A stretch of 64,000 bases of DNA from Aphrocallistes beatrix (GCA_963281255.1 OY725495.1:1550001-1614000); one strand, 5' to 3'. Positions 1 through 12,197 are shown, counted from the first letter of the stretch. Notes: generated by a model not told the origin, from the sequence alone. A program made the numbers and translations.

Positions 1-1249
1 CTCAATATAAGGCCTGGTATCATCCTCAAAATTTTGGACTAGGGATGAAGTAGTGGATGGGAATTATTAGTAAACCACAACTATTTTGCATGAATCCTGC
101 ATTGCAAATATATGCTCTACAAACTTTCAATTACACTTTTGTTTAATATTTGATTATTTATTCCATAAATATTTACCCTAACCCACTACAAAGCAGTTCT
201 CTACACTTTTTTGACTTATAATTATATATTTTGATTTATTATTAGCTGCTTTACTATATATTCTTACGATATCCACTGTTCTCTTTCCGGATATTGAGTA
301 AATATTCCACAGATCTAGTAAATTGTAAACATGTTCCAGTAGTCAGACGAGATTTTATATTTTAACAAATTGATGATTTTGAGAATATGAAGAAAAACAG
401 TTGAAACGGAACAGCTCTTTCAAGAAGGCAGTGGGCCATTGATATGGGACCAGGGGGGAAGGGGGGTCAATCCTCTTCGATCCTGTAACGAGTTCACACT
501 CAGAAAATTTTAAGAAGTGTTCTAGAGTTTAGTAAAGTCTGCCTCTTGTGACGATGAATGAAACCTTCAAACATACCCTGGAAACGAATAATAGTAAACT
601 CGTACCACATACCAACTCTTACCAAGTCAACAGAAAACCCTGCTTTTCGCTGTGTTCTTATAGACATCTCATCCAAAATACTATAGAAATCGTACATTTC
701 ACTTTGGTAGTTGGTACGAGTTGACTGATTCCCTTGGAAACCACTGAAAGAATTTACTTTCCGAAGATTGTACCCTGTGAACTCATAGCAATTGATGATA
801 TACTCTCTATGAGAAGATGACTATGATATCTTGTATATTTCAATTATCTATAAGCAAACAGGCTGATAAGAAGGGAAAATATCATAGTAAAACATGTGGC
901 AAGGTCTCTAATACTTAATATAGCTAAAGGACTCTATTTCATATATAATTCTACTGAAATCATATTGAAGACTAGGGATTCTCAGTTTATATCTTGGTGA
1001 TAAGTTTGCAAAACTTTCCTCTTCTGTAGAAACAGTTCTGTCTAATACGGTGTGGGAAGAGTGAAGACATCGCAGCAATACAATAATCTCCGTTGAAAAG
1101 AAGTCTACATAACTTGGCGCGTACGAAAAGTACGATTTGAAAAAAATCGATGCTGGAGAAGCATTTAACAGACTACTTATAAAGTCGATTTTGTACTCGA
1201 AAGTAACGTTTTTAACGCAGGCTACTCACTTATCTAAAGGTTATCGTCT
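1..1249. other. Unrecognised DNA
   Basis: I see no gene or repeat here. The first 80 bases (aaggcctggtatc) resemble short pieces near 4680 and 57090, a weak dispersed repeat. Short frames such as the minus ORF at 500-697 have no family resemblance. Confidence 0.5.
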
Positions 1250-1900
1250 TGTACGAGTGTTAGATTGGCTTAGTATTCGGCTGAGTACACTTGAAGTGTT
1301 AATTTGATAACTTTCTCAATGTCCGATTTGGATAAATTTGTGTTTTTGGAAAGAGGAGTGACCGACGTTCATGAATATCTATTAAAATTTTTTTACCTTT
1401 TTAGTTGATAAAATTTTATAGCCGAACCGAGCACAGCCCCAAACAATAATTTAATAATTCCTATTGAAATTATAATTCAGGAGCTTGTGCCAATATTTCT
1501 GAATAACCGACGTTTATGCAGTTTAAATCTCAAAATAAAATTCCAAATTTCTTGAGAGTAATAAATTGGCAAAGTTGGCATTCAGTTAAGTTCGGACGTT
1601 TACCCCTCCTGCTAGTTGCCAGAGTGAGCATGCTTTAAGCTTTGATTTTTCGATATTTTCAAGATGTAATTCAGTTGGATGTATTAATACTTGATAGAAT
1701 AGACACAGACCTTATATGAGACGTGATTTGAATGCTGACTTCTGCCCACTTTCTCTACATTTTTATCTAGCTTTCAGAGTTGATACTCCATCAATGTATT
1801 ATTTATGACCTTATATCTTATTTTAATTAATAAGAGCATAGGGCTGCTAATCGATTTTTTGCAATATTCCATTTTTAATCCATCTATATTTGAGCATCTT
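1250..1900 (+). repeat. Dispersed duplication, copy 1
   Basis: acgagtgttagattggctta through tttctcaatgtccgatttgg to catctatatttgagcatctt matches 5155-5740 with point changes and indels. An ATG at 1320 opens about 29 codons (MSDLDKFVFLERGVTDVHEY...), but the frame is broken in the other copy, so coding status is doubtful. Confidence 0.7.
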
Positions 1901-3552
1901 CCCCAATTTTAAATCCTTAATTAAGAAATCGGAACTTTTTAAAGTATATCTAATTGCTAAATATATTTGTTTGCATTCGACCTCGAAATCATTTTAATTA
2001 TTAAGGTCTCAAGCTTAAATAGGATTTAATGTTATCATTTATAGAAAAGAATGATGTTCCCCTATCTCTTTAAAGCCATTCGAGCTTTTAAGAAGGATAA
2101 TGTTCACAGTTTATGAAACATTCCAAAAGAGAATAAAATAAAGTATATAATTTTAATGTTTGTAATCCACAAGCAACTGAATTCACAGTAATGTGCCAGG
2201 CACGAGCTCACTTCCCACTGGAGGGTTGATTCGAAGGCAATGCAACGAGCTACTAGATCAGTTTTTATTATTTTAAGACTAGTAGCATCTAAGGATAGTG
2301 AGACTCCTGGCTCTAACATACAGAATAGAATAACAAATAATACATACAAAATACATAATAAAACAATAAAAATATTTAATAAAAAGAACATAAATATATT
2401 ATCCAAAAATGTAAAACAGAACAAAAAATATTGAGAAGAAGCACAAAAATATCTTTCAAATTAGAAACCTACTGATATGAAACTGCTGATGTTACTGATT
2501 CATTGGAATTGCTTTCAAAAGAAAATCTTATTTTCCAATCTTGTTTATTGTGGGCGTTGTTATGCTAGAATCCTCATCAACCATTTAATATAGCTATTAT
2601 ACTTTGTGAACTACGATTTGAGTAAGCCAAATTCCTTTTACAAGTAATAAATGTGGATGTTTACTCTTCTGCAACAAATGAATTGAATGTATATATTTTA
2701 CCATTACTAAGCAAAATTAATGGGGCTTAGCAAATTTGTTAAACTCCCTCTAACCTTTACTTCGATCCATAACTGTGGAAGGCCTATCAGAAGTACGTCT
2801 TTTTTTCCAATTTTGAGCCCCAAACCGGACAAATCCCATCATAAATCTGCACTTGGGGAATCTTACCTTGCGGAACCTACACTGGTAAATATCGTAATAT
2901 ATGGGTGTGTTGGATGTCTACAAGTGAACACTAATATACAGAATCTGGCCATTTCCATACGCCAGTATCTGTATGGACATGTTAGAATCATTGTTGACGG
3001 ATGGACATCCAATACACCACTACATTGCGACACAATGAAACTCATTGCGAATGTTTAGACCATGTACACCAGTATACGAGTATTAACGAAAAAGACAATC
3101 GATTCGCCAATACCAGTTTCGCACTTTAGGAGCAAAATATTTATTTAAGATGAATTTAAAGACAAATTTAAATAAGGCCATGAAACTTAAATTACTTGTT
3201 TATCCCCCTGTCCCTTAACCTCCGTCCAGACAATATGTTACATTTATTTTAGCACAATTTAGCTAAAACTAGCTAATTAATTAGGTGCTACACAATAATA
3301 TTTGAGGCTGGTTACGACAAAGCTGTATTATTTAACAAGTAATTGTTTATTTGATACTATGTTAGACGCACGTGAAGGACGTAAACCTATTCATTTTATA
3401 AAAACTGGCTCAATTTTAATTGATGTTGTTAGACCGCATAAAATAAATTTAATTATTTATTTTATGCGGCCTAACCAGATTAATCACTATATTATATTTT
3501 AAATTTAACTCTGATACAGGCTCATAGTGATCGCCTGTAAGTCTTATATATA
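1901..3552. other. Unrecognised DNA
   Basis: Short frames at 2104-2434 are low-complexity. The one at 2720-3058 spans a small inverted repeat (tgttggatgtc / gacatccaataca) and lacks recognisable motifs. A palindromic ttattttatgcgg / ccgcataaaataa lies at 3432-3472. Confidence 0.45.
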
Positions 3553-4004
3553 CAAACGCGCTTCGCTTGCTTGCGCTACGGGCGCCTGGGGTTACATTGA
3601 CTAAATTTAGGGGGATAACATCCCTAATACGCCTGTACTCCTGTTATAATCGATATCGCACGAAAAATCACCAAATTTATCAATTTTTAAAAATTTGATG
3701 AGTAATGATGACGTCATAACAAAGTGATGTGTCATCATTTTTTGATGATAGTTGCATCATATGTGAGGTATGTTAGTATACAGATTCTATTAAAATCTCA
3801 ACCTTCTATCTCCTATAATGGCTGAGTTATGCTCGAATAACTGTATTGCTTAACTTATAAAAATGTGACAATGACGTCATAATTCCATGATGAGTTGACA
3901 TTTCTGTCTGAGCTCAGAACTTAGTGGAGCCATAGCCAAAAGACATTTACATGCCAAAAATCAACTTTTTGTGCCTGGCAGTTTCTTCAATCATTTCGTT
4001 ACAT

Positions 4005-4067
<63 letters not shown>

Positions 4068-4090
4068 TATTCGAGTTTTAATAGTAAGGA
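3553..4090 (-). mobile_element. Helitron-like family A, near full length
   Basis: On the + strand it runs from caaacgcgcttcgcttgc (3' hairpin end) to gttttaatagtaagga (5' end). It contains both TGACGTCA sites (about 3709 and 3872), the ATCAATTCGTTACA-type motif and a long (TA)n tract at 4007-4070. The C/G-rich 3' part is shortened, with the GGACAC inverted repeat lost. Confidence 0.75.
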
Positions 4091-4424
4091 TTGATCCGGC
4101 CTCATTAGCAGGTGGTAATGTCATTACCTTTCCCAGACTTGCACCACTTCCTGAAAATACCATCCATTTATTCTCCATATGCTATAACTAGTGAATACCC
4201 AAATATATGTCCTAAATAATAATGCAACTGCAAATAGTTCTAAATTTGTATCCTTATTTACCTGCATTTTAGACTTAATAATATAGTTTTTAATACTCCG
4301 ACTGTTTTCGGAAATTTTCATCCAATGGATTTCTCACAAACTTGAGCTATGAATTTCTCAAAAACTTGAACTTACCCATAGAGGCTATTTGTTATTATCA
4401 ATCTCATTTCAAGGTAACAATCAA

Positions 4425-4614
4425 CAAGCGCGCTTCGCTTGCTTCCGCTGCGCGGCTGGTGGACACTTTATGTCCACCGGAGGCGCCCTGCGGGCGCCTG
4501 GGGTCAAATTGATAGATTATAAGGGAGATAACATCTCTAAATACGTATGTCCTACTATTATAATCGATATCGCACGAAGAATCACCGAATTTGTCAATTT
4601 TTATAATTTTTGAT
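4425..4614 (-). mobile_element. Helitron-like family A, 3' part only
   Basis: It has the hairpin end, the palindrome GGACACTTTATGTCC and the conserved ataagggagataacatctct block. Similarity stops at 4614 in unrelated DNA. The base outside the hairpin is T on the element strand, as in most copies. Confidence 0.72.
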
Positions 4615-5154
4615 GTCGGCACTCTCGTCCAATTGAAGGTTAACTCGACAAGAACTAGCCTTGATCATAGCCTACTCAATACAAGGCTTGGTATCAAATG
4701 TACCATGGATCAATTAGAGGATGGGAATTTACATTATAAAAAATCTATCAGCTTAGATTACAAGTATAAACTATTTAATGTCCTCAAGAATTCCATTTCC
4801 TGATATTATCTAATCATAAATCTAACAATGTCATTGAATTCAACTTTATTAATTTTCAATATCATTCAGAATAATAATATTTTGCTTCATTTTTAACAAC
4901 TATGTTAAAATAACAGTAAGATAGATGTTCACAATAGCTCGCTCTCATCTATTTCTATCATCGTATTCTACTCTCGATCTTTTAGTCTTCGTCAATATTT
5001 TGTTTCCAACTTTTTCATTAGTATGACGGCCTCAAACAATTTTGATAAAACTTGATAAACCTTATTGTGACAACAATTTCATATAACTAGCATGAATCAA
5101 CTCTAACATCTTTTTAATTCGAGGTCAGAAAATGTGGCTTCGATAAGTGGACAA
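4615..5154. other. Unrecognised DNA
   Basis: Nothing was identified apart from a short piece resembling bases 1-80 (acaaggcttggtatcaaa). Confidence 0.45.
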
Positions 5155-5740
5155 GACGCACGAGTGTTAAGTTGGCTTAGTATTCTACTGGGTACACTTG
5201 AAGTGTAAACTTGAGAGCTTTCTCAATGTCCGATTTAGATAAATTCGATGTTATTGGAAAGAGGAGTAAGCGACGTTTATGAATAGTTATTAAAATTTAA
5301 TCTTTTTAACTTTAGTTGATAAAATTTTATAGTCGAACCGAGCATAGCTTCAACCAATAATTGGTTGGCAAAGTAGGCATTCAGTTAAGTTCGGACGTTT
5401 ACCCCTCCTGCTAGTTGATATTCAAGATGTAATTCAGTTGGATGTATTAATAATTGATAGAATAGACACAGACGTTTTATGAGACGTGATTTGAATCGTC
5501 TAAATTCATTAGATTCTTAGGACTACCTCATCAAAGTTAACTAAAATTCGAAATTTTGAATACAGACTTCAGGCGACTTTCTTACATTTTTATCAAGCTT
5601 TCAGGGTTCATACTCCATCAATGTATTTTCTATTACCTTATATCTTATATTAAATGATAAAAGCATAGGGCAGCAAATCGATTTTGGAAATATTCCATTT
5701 TTAGTCCATCTATATTTGAGCATCTTCCACAATATGAAAT
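5155..5740 (+). repeat. Dispersed duplication, copy 2
   Basis: This is the direct-orientation copy of 1250-1900, lacking about 160 bp near caataattggttggcaaag and with extra sequence at 5505-5570. No terminal repeats were found to class it as a transposon. Confidence 0.7.
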
Positions 5741-5991
5741 TGTAATACAGCAACACTCTACTGTATACATACAGAGAAGTGATTGTGTAAAGATAAGACT
5801 ATTAGCTAAAGTGCTACAATGACTGTGTTTCTTACTTGAAGTTATAGTTCCAGTAATGTTACTCTATTTTTAAATCTAAAAATTAGAATACTTTACAGGT
5901 GGTCTTGACTACTGATTTCTACATCGATTTTTTAAACTGCAGAATTACGTAGGTATATTGCGCTCATTTCGAAATTTTCAGAAAAAACGGC

Positions 5992-6300
5992 GGAATTACA
6001 CTAAATCAGTTCCTAGTAAAAAAATAGAAAAAGTATTCGATAGTTTTGGGGTTGATTTAGTTTCAGCTCCAAATAAAAAGAAGAGGGCATCATCTATAGC
6101 GAATTCAGGGGTTAAAAAAACTAAAATTGATGAATCTCTTGAGACACAAGTAGTTCTTCCTCAAGATGATATTGAAATACTCACTGACTTAGACGTTTTA
6201 GCAATCGGTAATATAGACTTCTTATTACAACCATTCAAACCTCTGTCAAGTCTTGGTAAACTAATATCAGCAAGGAATTTGGGCATAACTTTGGAAAGTC
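5992..6300 (+). pseudogene. Unrecognised exon-like coding stretch, probably frameshifted
   Basis: An acceptor-like aaattttcag precedes about 100 open codons rich in Lys, Arg and Ser. They begin KKRRNYTKSVPSKKIEKVFD, contain a possible nuclear-localisation run (NKKKRASS) and end in a hydrophobic and acidic stretch. The frame closes at 6303. A second frame then stays open to about 6450 (for example SVAVVSLMNWPQWRDPF) before a stop, which suggests a single-base indel. I do not recognise the family. It may be an exon of a gene upstream of HTT, or a decayed transposon gene. Confidence 0.35.
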
Positions 6301-7029
6301 AATAACTACAACAAATGAAAACAGTAACAACAGTATATTTAATTTGAATGAATTAGCTCCTACATCCACTTACGAATTTGATATCAAATTTTCAGTAGCT
6401 GTCGTGAGTTTAATGAATTGGCCTCAATGGAGAGACCCATTTTAGTTCATTTATGATGCAATGCAATATGGTGTTCCAATACTTTTGGCCAGGTAGTGTA
6501 TATATATGTAACGAATTGATTGAAGAAACTGCCAGTCACAGAAAGCTGATTTTTGGCATGTGGGAGTCTTTTGGCTATGGCTCCACTAAGTTCTGCAGCC
6601 GTATTCACTAAAATCGATCTTAAGATCGAACTTAGAAATAACGTTAGGGTTAATATGATTAGAATATAGCATTACACTAATAAAATACAAAACTAAAGTA
6701 TAATATTAGTAATGGTAAGTAGTCATTTATTATTGATCTAGTGAAAATAAACTATATTTCTTCTTTTTGAGCAAAATTGAGGCAATTAATTTCAAAATAT
6801 TAGAAGCAAAGAAGATTGATTAACCCACTCCTGTAAGACATAGCTTCTATATATGTAGTTGTACCGCTTGGAATGCCTGGTGAGTCTCTTACAATATCTG
6901 CTGTGGTAAATCTTGTTTTAACTTGATTCAATTCTATTATGAAATTCAATGTTTCATGCATGTAATCTATAATTATTCTACACTAGTCAATATCAAAGGA
7001 AGAGCTATCAAAGATTCATTCATAATATT

Positions 7030-7800
7030 ACTTAGGGCATTCAAAAAGTTCTCATCTCATATCTGTATCTCAAATGATAGTGAAAATAGGATATTTCCGA
7101 TTTGTCCATTGTATTCCTTAGGGGATCAGCTTCCAATTTATATATTGGTTTATTTTAAAAGGACAATTATTGTGGTTCCTACATTAGATTTTTTGTGCAT
7201 CGGTTTAGGGTAGTGTCGAAAAGTTGGAATCTCCCCATTGAAAATGGCTTAAAACTAAATTTGGAGAATAAAAGTTGTGAAAATCGTAGAATAAGGTCAT
7301 TAAAAGGTTAAATAATTAAGAACCAATGTGAAAAAGTAAACGGGAGGTGTTCAATAGTATTGCTCGTGTTGAAAAAATATCATGCTACTTTTAGTGGATT
7401 TTTTGTCAATTTTCGCCACTCAAAAAGTGGGACAAAAATGGTAGTAAACCACTTCAAAACATAGTATTCCCTCAGCCTCAAACTATAATACTTCAGAAAA
7501 TTCAATCTATATGTTAGTTGATGCGTAGAATTCGATGGAAGGATCAGTTTTAATCTAAATTTGCTCAGAACTGAAATATATCAAAGGGAACCCGAAAAAT
7601 CACGTTCAAAGGGACTACCTTAAACCGATGTACAAAAATATAATGTAGGAACCACAACAATTGTCCTTGTAAAATAAACCAATATACAAATTGGAAGCTG
7701 ATCCCCTAAGGAATACAATAGACAAATAGAAAATATCCTATTTTCACTATCATTTGAGATACAGATTTGGGATGAGAACTTTTTGAATGCCCTAAGTATA
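7030..7800. repeat. Inverted repeat inside the Harbinger-like element
   Basis: The arms 7030-7215 and about 7617-7800 are near reverse complements (cattcaaaaagttctcat against atgagaactttttgaatg; aaaccgatg against catcggttt). The spacer is about 400 bp. The arms could be a duplicated piece of the element or a nested foldback. Confidence 0.6.
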
Positions 7801-8030
7801 TTAAACAAAACATATAAACAACAAGTGTCTTTGTATATTGTAACATGAAAACCTCTCTAAGACAAAATATAAACACTGGATATGAGAAGAACAATAAATT
7901 GAACTCTATCGACGTTAAAATTTCTGCGTCATTTGGTGTTACGAAAATAATTGGTGTCATTAGTGGTTATGGTAAGTCGGCGTCCTCCCGTGTATATAAA
8001 TTGCTGCTGATTACTTGCCATAATACCGAA

Positions 8031-8600
8031 ACAAATGGACAAATCCCGCAAAGCAAATTAGACCAGAGAAGAAGAGTGCAGTCTTATTATAATGAAATTG
8101 AATCAGCAGGTGAGATTTTGTGAGGCTCAGGAAATTCTGCTGACAAAAACAGGAAGCCAGAAAGACTGGTGGGGGTACAAACACTGCTGGACAGGTAGAA
8201 GACGAGGACATGTAATTATATCAGCAGATAGAAGTATTTCTGACTCTGCAGATCGGGTAACTGAGATGTTTCAAAACACCCTTGCTTTTAGCGGAATTAC
8301 AGGTGCTGTTGATCTTTTTCAAGCACCAGCTGAGAACAACGAAATTCCAATAGCATCAACAGTATCAGCTACAGGTCCCGTTGAATTTGAAAGTACTCCA
8401 ATTTTAGAGTCTCCAGGAGTTGAAATCCCGACAACATATACTCGTAAGACGAATTGTTTCAACAGATGGCTGTATTCTCAGCACAGCTACAGTTGATAGA
8501 GGAGCAGAGGGACTATTATAGATTGAAACGTCAGAGACTGTTGGAAAAATCCTTGTTAATAGGAAAATCTTAGGATCAAAGTTATTATTATCAGTCATGT
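8031..8600 (+). pseudogene. Myb/SANT-like DNA-binding protein of a Harbinger element, decayed
   Basis: Read across stops and frame changes, the segment shows MDKSRKAN, TREEECSL and, further on, ARKTGGGTNTAG. Harbinger accessory Myb-like proteins have this pattern: a basic start, an (F/W)T-x-EE motif opening the Myb helix, and a late KTGGG motif. At least two frame changes and several stops make it non-functional. It lies within the Harbinger-like element at 6596-9037, which supports the assignment. Confidence 0.45.
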
Positions 8601-9404
8601 GAATCAATATATAAAGCCCATCTCTATAATTATGCATGATAGAATTAGTGTAAGATTATATAATCAAAGAATGTATGTTTGTTTATTAATACAAACCCAA
8701 GAAGAATCTGCCACGAATTATAGCATGTTGTATACTATATTGCGATGTTACACACAATAAGAGAAATGTTTTTTAAAATATTTAAATTTTATTTGAAGTC
8801 TAATATCAATCAAGGTAGATTCAATGTTCGATAGAAGTAAATTTGAATAACATTTATGGAGTAATTAGTGGAAATCGAATCAATTCCAATACTTAAGACA
8901 CCTCCCCATAGGTTGCTCGGTCTTAAGTTCGGTCTTAAGATCGAACTTAAATCTTAGTGAATACCAATCTAGTGAATACGACTTAAGATCGAACTTAAGA
9001 CTTAAGAACTAAGATCGATTCTTAGTGAATACGGCCGCTGAGCTCAGACGAAAATGTCGACTCATCATGGAATTATAACGTTATTGTCACTTTTTTATAA
9101 TTAGAAATTTCAATTTTTCAACCATAACTCAACCATTTTAAGTGATAGAAAGCTGTAATTTTAAGAGAATGAGTATATTAATATACCTCACATATGATGC
9201 AACTATCAACAAAAAATAATGACTCATCACTCTGTGATGACGTCATCATTACATGTTGGAAATTTGAGTTTTTTTTTGTTCGATTTTTTTTTTGTTCGAT
9301 TTGTAATAATAGCTGGATTGCTTGTGGATGAATTTTTATGTTGTCGTTCACTACCTTTAAGAACTTGAGCTGTTGATATATCCGAAGTGATTGATACATT
9401 CTTT

Positions 9405-9603
9405 CAACACCGCTCAATTTCGTGGGATAAGGTTGGCTCTTCGGTCATCTGAATGAATTGAATGTTTCAATGCAAGGAGCAGGATCAAACAAACTGGCAG
9501 CTGACGCGAAGGTTGAAGCATTTAAAAATAAATTTGTCAATGGAAGCGAAGGACACTTCTTTGATTTCATAAATAGATTAGTTTTACAACTATTTGATGG
9601 ATA
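9405..9603 (+). pseudogene. hAT transposase remnant (ZBED5/GTF2IRD2-like type)
   Basis: One frame reads GWLFGHLNELNVSMQG, then VEAFKNKFVNGSEGHFF and RLVLQLFDG. The HLNELN-x-x-LQG motif followed by a KAF-x-x-K helix is characteristic of the C-terminal part of hAT-like transposases of the ZBED5/GTF2IRD2 class. A stop precedes the motif and no N-terminal part is adjacent. The remnant at 17470-18150 belongs to the same class and holds an earlier part of the protein. Confidence 0.5.
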
Positions 9604-9729
9604 ATTTGAGGTTTACGAATATCTTTGGTAGTGGAGTGTATGTAGAACAAATAGGGTGCTTGAAAGACAAATGAAGTGCATATAAGGTGCCGGTGAGACA
9701 TTAATCTAAGATGCTAATATAATATACTA

Positions 9730-10114
9730 TCCTTACTATTAAAACTCGATTAATATTTATACGTACATGTATATGTCAGTAACGAATTTTGATTGAAAAA
9801 GCTGATTTTTAGCGTATTGTATATTAATATCCCTTACGTATGATACAACTATCATCACAAACTAATGACACATCACTCTGTTGTGACGTTATCATTAATC
9901 CTCAAAAAATTTGAAAAATTGACAAAATTTGTGATTTTTCGAGTGATATCGTTTATAACAGTAAGACAGATAGATTATAACAGTAAGACAGACAGACATT
10001 TTGAGAGATGTTTTATACCTTATAAATAATCAATGTGAACCTAGGCGCCCGGATGGCTCTGGCGGACTTAAGGTGTCCTTCAGCCCCACACCGCCAGCAA
10101 GCGAAGCGCATTTG
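9730..10114 (+). mobile_element. Helitron-like family A, internally deleted
   Basis: It begins TCCTTACTATTAAAACTC after an A and ends in a degraded hairpin (caagcgaagcgcatttg) followed by T. About 170 bp between the 5' part and the central block are missing. A 22-bp motif (gattataacagtaagacaga) is duplicated in tandem at about 9954-9990. Confidence 0.75.
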
Positions 10115-10227
10115 TCATATGTAAGCTACTACAAGCAGGACCTATAAAGGTGCATCTTGGACGGATTAGATACAGCTAAATATATATTGTGTTTGTCATT
10201 ACGCATACGAAATTCTAGTAGTACCTA

Positions 10228-10998
10228 CAGGTTTGCCCATAAGTTTTGTCCCAAGCTTTATTAGGTATAAAATTTCTTATACTCAAACAATATTAGTTAT
10301 TATTGTGTTTAGAGATTGTAATTCGAATATTCTCAATGACTTCAAAAGATTTTTCGAGTCTAAGACCAGGAACTGTGTTTTGTATTGTGAGTTTTGTCGA
10401 GAAAAAATGTGTCCTGACTCGCTGTGAAAAACGAGAATCAGGGCCCACTGCTTTTCAAATTATTTTTCTAGAGTCTCTAAATTCTAGGACAAATTGCTCT
10501 CACATTTTCCTCGAACAATCTAAATTTGTAGAAATTTAGGACGTTTAGATCAGTGTATATTGAGAACCATTTGGATCAGATTTTTAGTGATGTGAAAAAA
10601 AGTGCCATTTTTGGTGACTTTGCAAAATGTACCTAATTTGAACTCGTTAAATAATAACTTTATCTCGTTTCTGATAATGCATTCAATGGATTTGTGAAAT
10701 ATTTCAATGATGAATGAAAGGTATCTGGTGCTAAATCGTCATGGAACATCGATTATAGAGACATTTTTTACAGAAGCAGTGACCTTGATTCTCGAATTTC
10801 GCTGCGAGCCAGGACACATATTTTTTCCACAAAACTCACCATACAAAACACAGTTCCAGTTCTTAGACTCGATAAATCTTATAAAATCATTGAGAATATT
10901 TGAATTACAATCTCTAAAGACCATAATAACTAAAACTGTTTGACTATAAAAATTTTTATACCTAATGAAGCTTGAGACAGAACTTATGGGCCACCCTG
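10228..10998. mobile_element. Long-TIR MITE (mariner-like), 771 bp
   Basis: The ends are CAGGTTTGCCCATAAGTT and, inward from the right, CAGGGTGGCCCATAAGTT, flanked by TA. The inverted arms extend for about 220 bp (TTAGGTATAAAA, TTTAGAGATTGTAATTC, TTCTCAATGA, AACTGTGTTTTGTAT). The short reading frames in it come from the arms and are not genes. The copy at 15398-16164 is the same family. Confidence 0.78.
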
Positions 10999-11146
10999 TA
11001 TAATAGTCTAGGACACATAAGCTGCTATCACGACATACAACTGCTTGCTATTAGGACAGATAAGGTGCTCGTATAATATTTGTTTTTAATGTTTATCGGA
11101 TTTAACTGATTTGTGAATTGGTTAATGCAAAAAATAATTGGGATTT

Positions 11147-11410
11147 TTCACGGAATGTTGCTACATTCCAGCGAATTCAATGGTTTACGAATTATTCAAC
11201 AATTTTACATATTGGTCACAATTGGTAATTTATCGATTATCTCTTAAACCATTGAATTTAGACACATAAATTATATCATCAGTTAATAGGAAGTAGTCTA
11301 TTCGCTATCAAATGGAATATAATTTGATTTGCTAGCTCTTGCAGCTTTCAAGATATGACCAAACTAACCAAATATTTTTCCAAAGCAACACTGGAATGTA
11401 GCAACAAACT
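11147..11410. repeat. Fragment related to the 21-kb palindrome
   Basis: It has gaatgttgctacattccagc, then sequence with its own internal inverted repeat (tcaatggttta / taaaccattga), and a second inverted copy of the motif (gcaacactggaatgtagcaa). Confidence 0.5.
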
Positions 11411-11416
11411 TCAGCA

Positions 11417-11613
11417 TTCCATCTCCTAAAATGGCGTTATAGTCAAAAACTGGAATTTCTAAATCTAAAAAGGTGACAATGAAATCATAATTCCATGATG
11501 ATTCGGCATTTTTGTCTTGAGTAAAAACTTATTGGAGCCATAGGTAAAAACTTCCACTTGCCAAAACTCAGCATCCTGTGACAAGCAGTTTCTTAATCAA
11601 TTCGTTGCGCATT
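11417..11613 (-). mobile_element. Helitron-like family A fragment
   Basis: This is the central to 5' portion (ccatctcctaaaatggcg to cttaatcaattcgttgcg). The first TGACGTCA site is mutated (tgaaatca). A TA-flanked MITE follows at 11616. Confidence 0.6.
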
Positions 11614-11615
11614 TA

Positions 11616-12074
11616 GTCCACTTCCGAAAACCGGGGCTCCCATAATCCGGGGCAGATTGCAAACCGGGGTGCATCTGGAAAAATGATCTTTTTCTTTGCA
11701 AAATTATGTTTTTAGTTTAAAATATTTCATTTGTATATGCTTAATGTATGAAGAGTTGTTACACAGCATTTATGGTTGTGGGTGCTACGATGAATTAGAG
11801 CCAAAATACTAATGACTGTGTAGTGTGTACATACGTATATACTATTTAAGGGCGGAACAACAGATTCGGCGGTTAAGTGAGACCCGTACCACTTTTTGGA
11901 GTTGTCTTGCTATTGCATAATGATTGAGGATGCTAGTTTACACGGACCTAATATTTTTTCTCTTAAAATGCTGTTTTTGTCACGAACTATACTAACTTGA
12001 TACAGTACATCTAATCACGCGAAAACAGGGGCGCCCAGCTCTGGTCCCGAGGTTCCCTGTTTTCGGAAGTGGAA
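11616..12074. mobile_element. TA-flanked MITE with TCCACTTCCGAAAAC ends
   Basis: The left end is GTCCACTTCCGAAAACCGGG and the inward right end TTCCACTTCCGAAAACAGGG, flanked by TA. It is inserted beside a Helitron fragment's simple repeat. No coding sequence is seen; a pogo/Tigger-like origin is a guess. Confidence 0.65.
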
Positions 12075-12092
12075 TATATATGTACATATATT

Positions 12093-12192
12093 AAGGTGCT
12101 CCAAACTTTCGAAAGTTTGAATTTTTTGGTGCACACTATTCAAATATTAGTAGTTTTCCTTGATCACCAAATATTCACCATAAAAGTTTCAA
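12093..12192. repeat. Dispersed repeat starting aggtgctccaa
   Basis: aggtgctccaaactttcgaa through ttgatcaccaa also occurs at 28217-28290 (aggtgctccaagaaattcca through ttgatcaccaattc). Both sit against a Helitron (TA)n tract. The class is unknown. Confidence 0.5.
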
Positions 12193-12197
12193 ACAAT

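Larger units (their letters stand above)
6596..9037. mobile_element. Harbinger-like DNA transposon, 2.4 kb, degenerate
   Basis: Terminal inverted repeats begin CAGCCGTATTCACTAA on the left and, read inward from the right, CGGCCGTATTCACTAA; they continue with AATCGATCTTA-type sequence. A 3-bp duplication (CTG at 6593-6595 and 9038-9040) flanks it. Removing the element restores the normal Helitron sequence across the site (aagttctgagctcag). PIF/Harbinger elements make 3-bp duplications and often have TTATTCACTAA-like ends, though CTG is not their usual target. Inside are a decayed Myb-like gene and a ~185-bp inverted repeat (7030-7215 and 7617-7800). No intact transposase is present. Confidence 0.65.
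6500..9262 (+). mobile_element. Helitron-like family A, partial, split by a Harbinger-like element
   Basis: Family A sequence runs from gtaacgaattgattgaag (6508) to aagttctg (6595), then resumes at ctgagctcagacgaaaatg (9038) and fades at about 9262. The 2.4-kb Harbinger-like element separates the halves. The 5' tip and the hairpin end are absent. Confidence 0.7.

Noticed and set aside
2720..3058. 112-codon ORF as a possible gene
   Set aside because: No recognised motif, overlaps an antisense ORF and a small inverted repeat, and has no supporting splice structure.
6923..7960. Plus and minus ORFs with similar peptides (FKKFSS-ICISNDSENRIF)
   Set aside because: They reflect the inverted repeat inside the Harbinger-like element and match no known protein.
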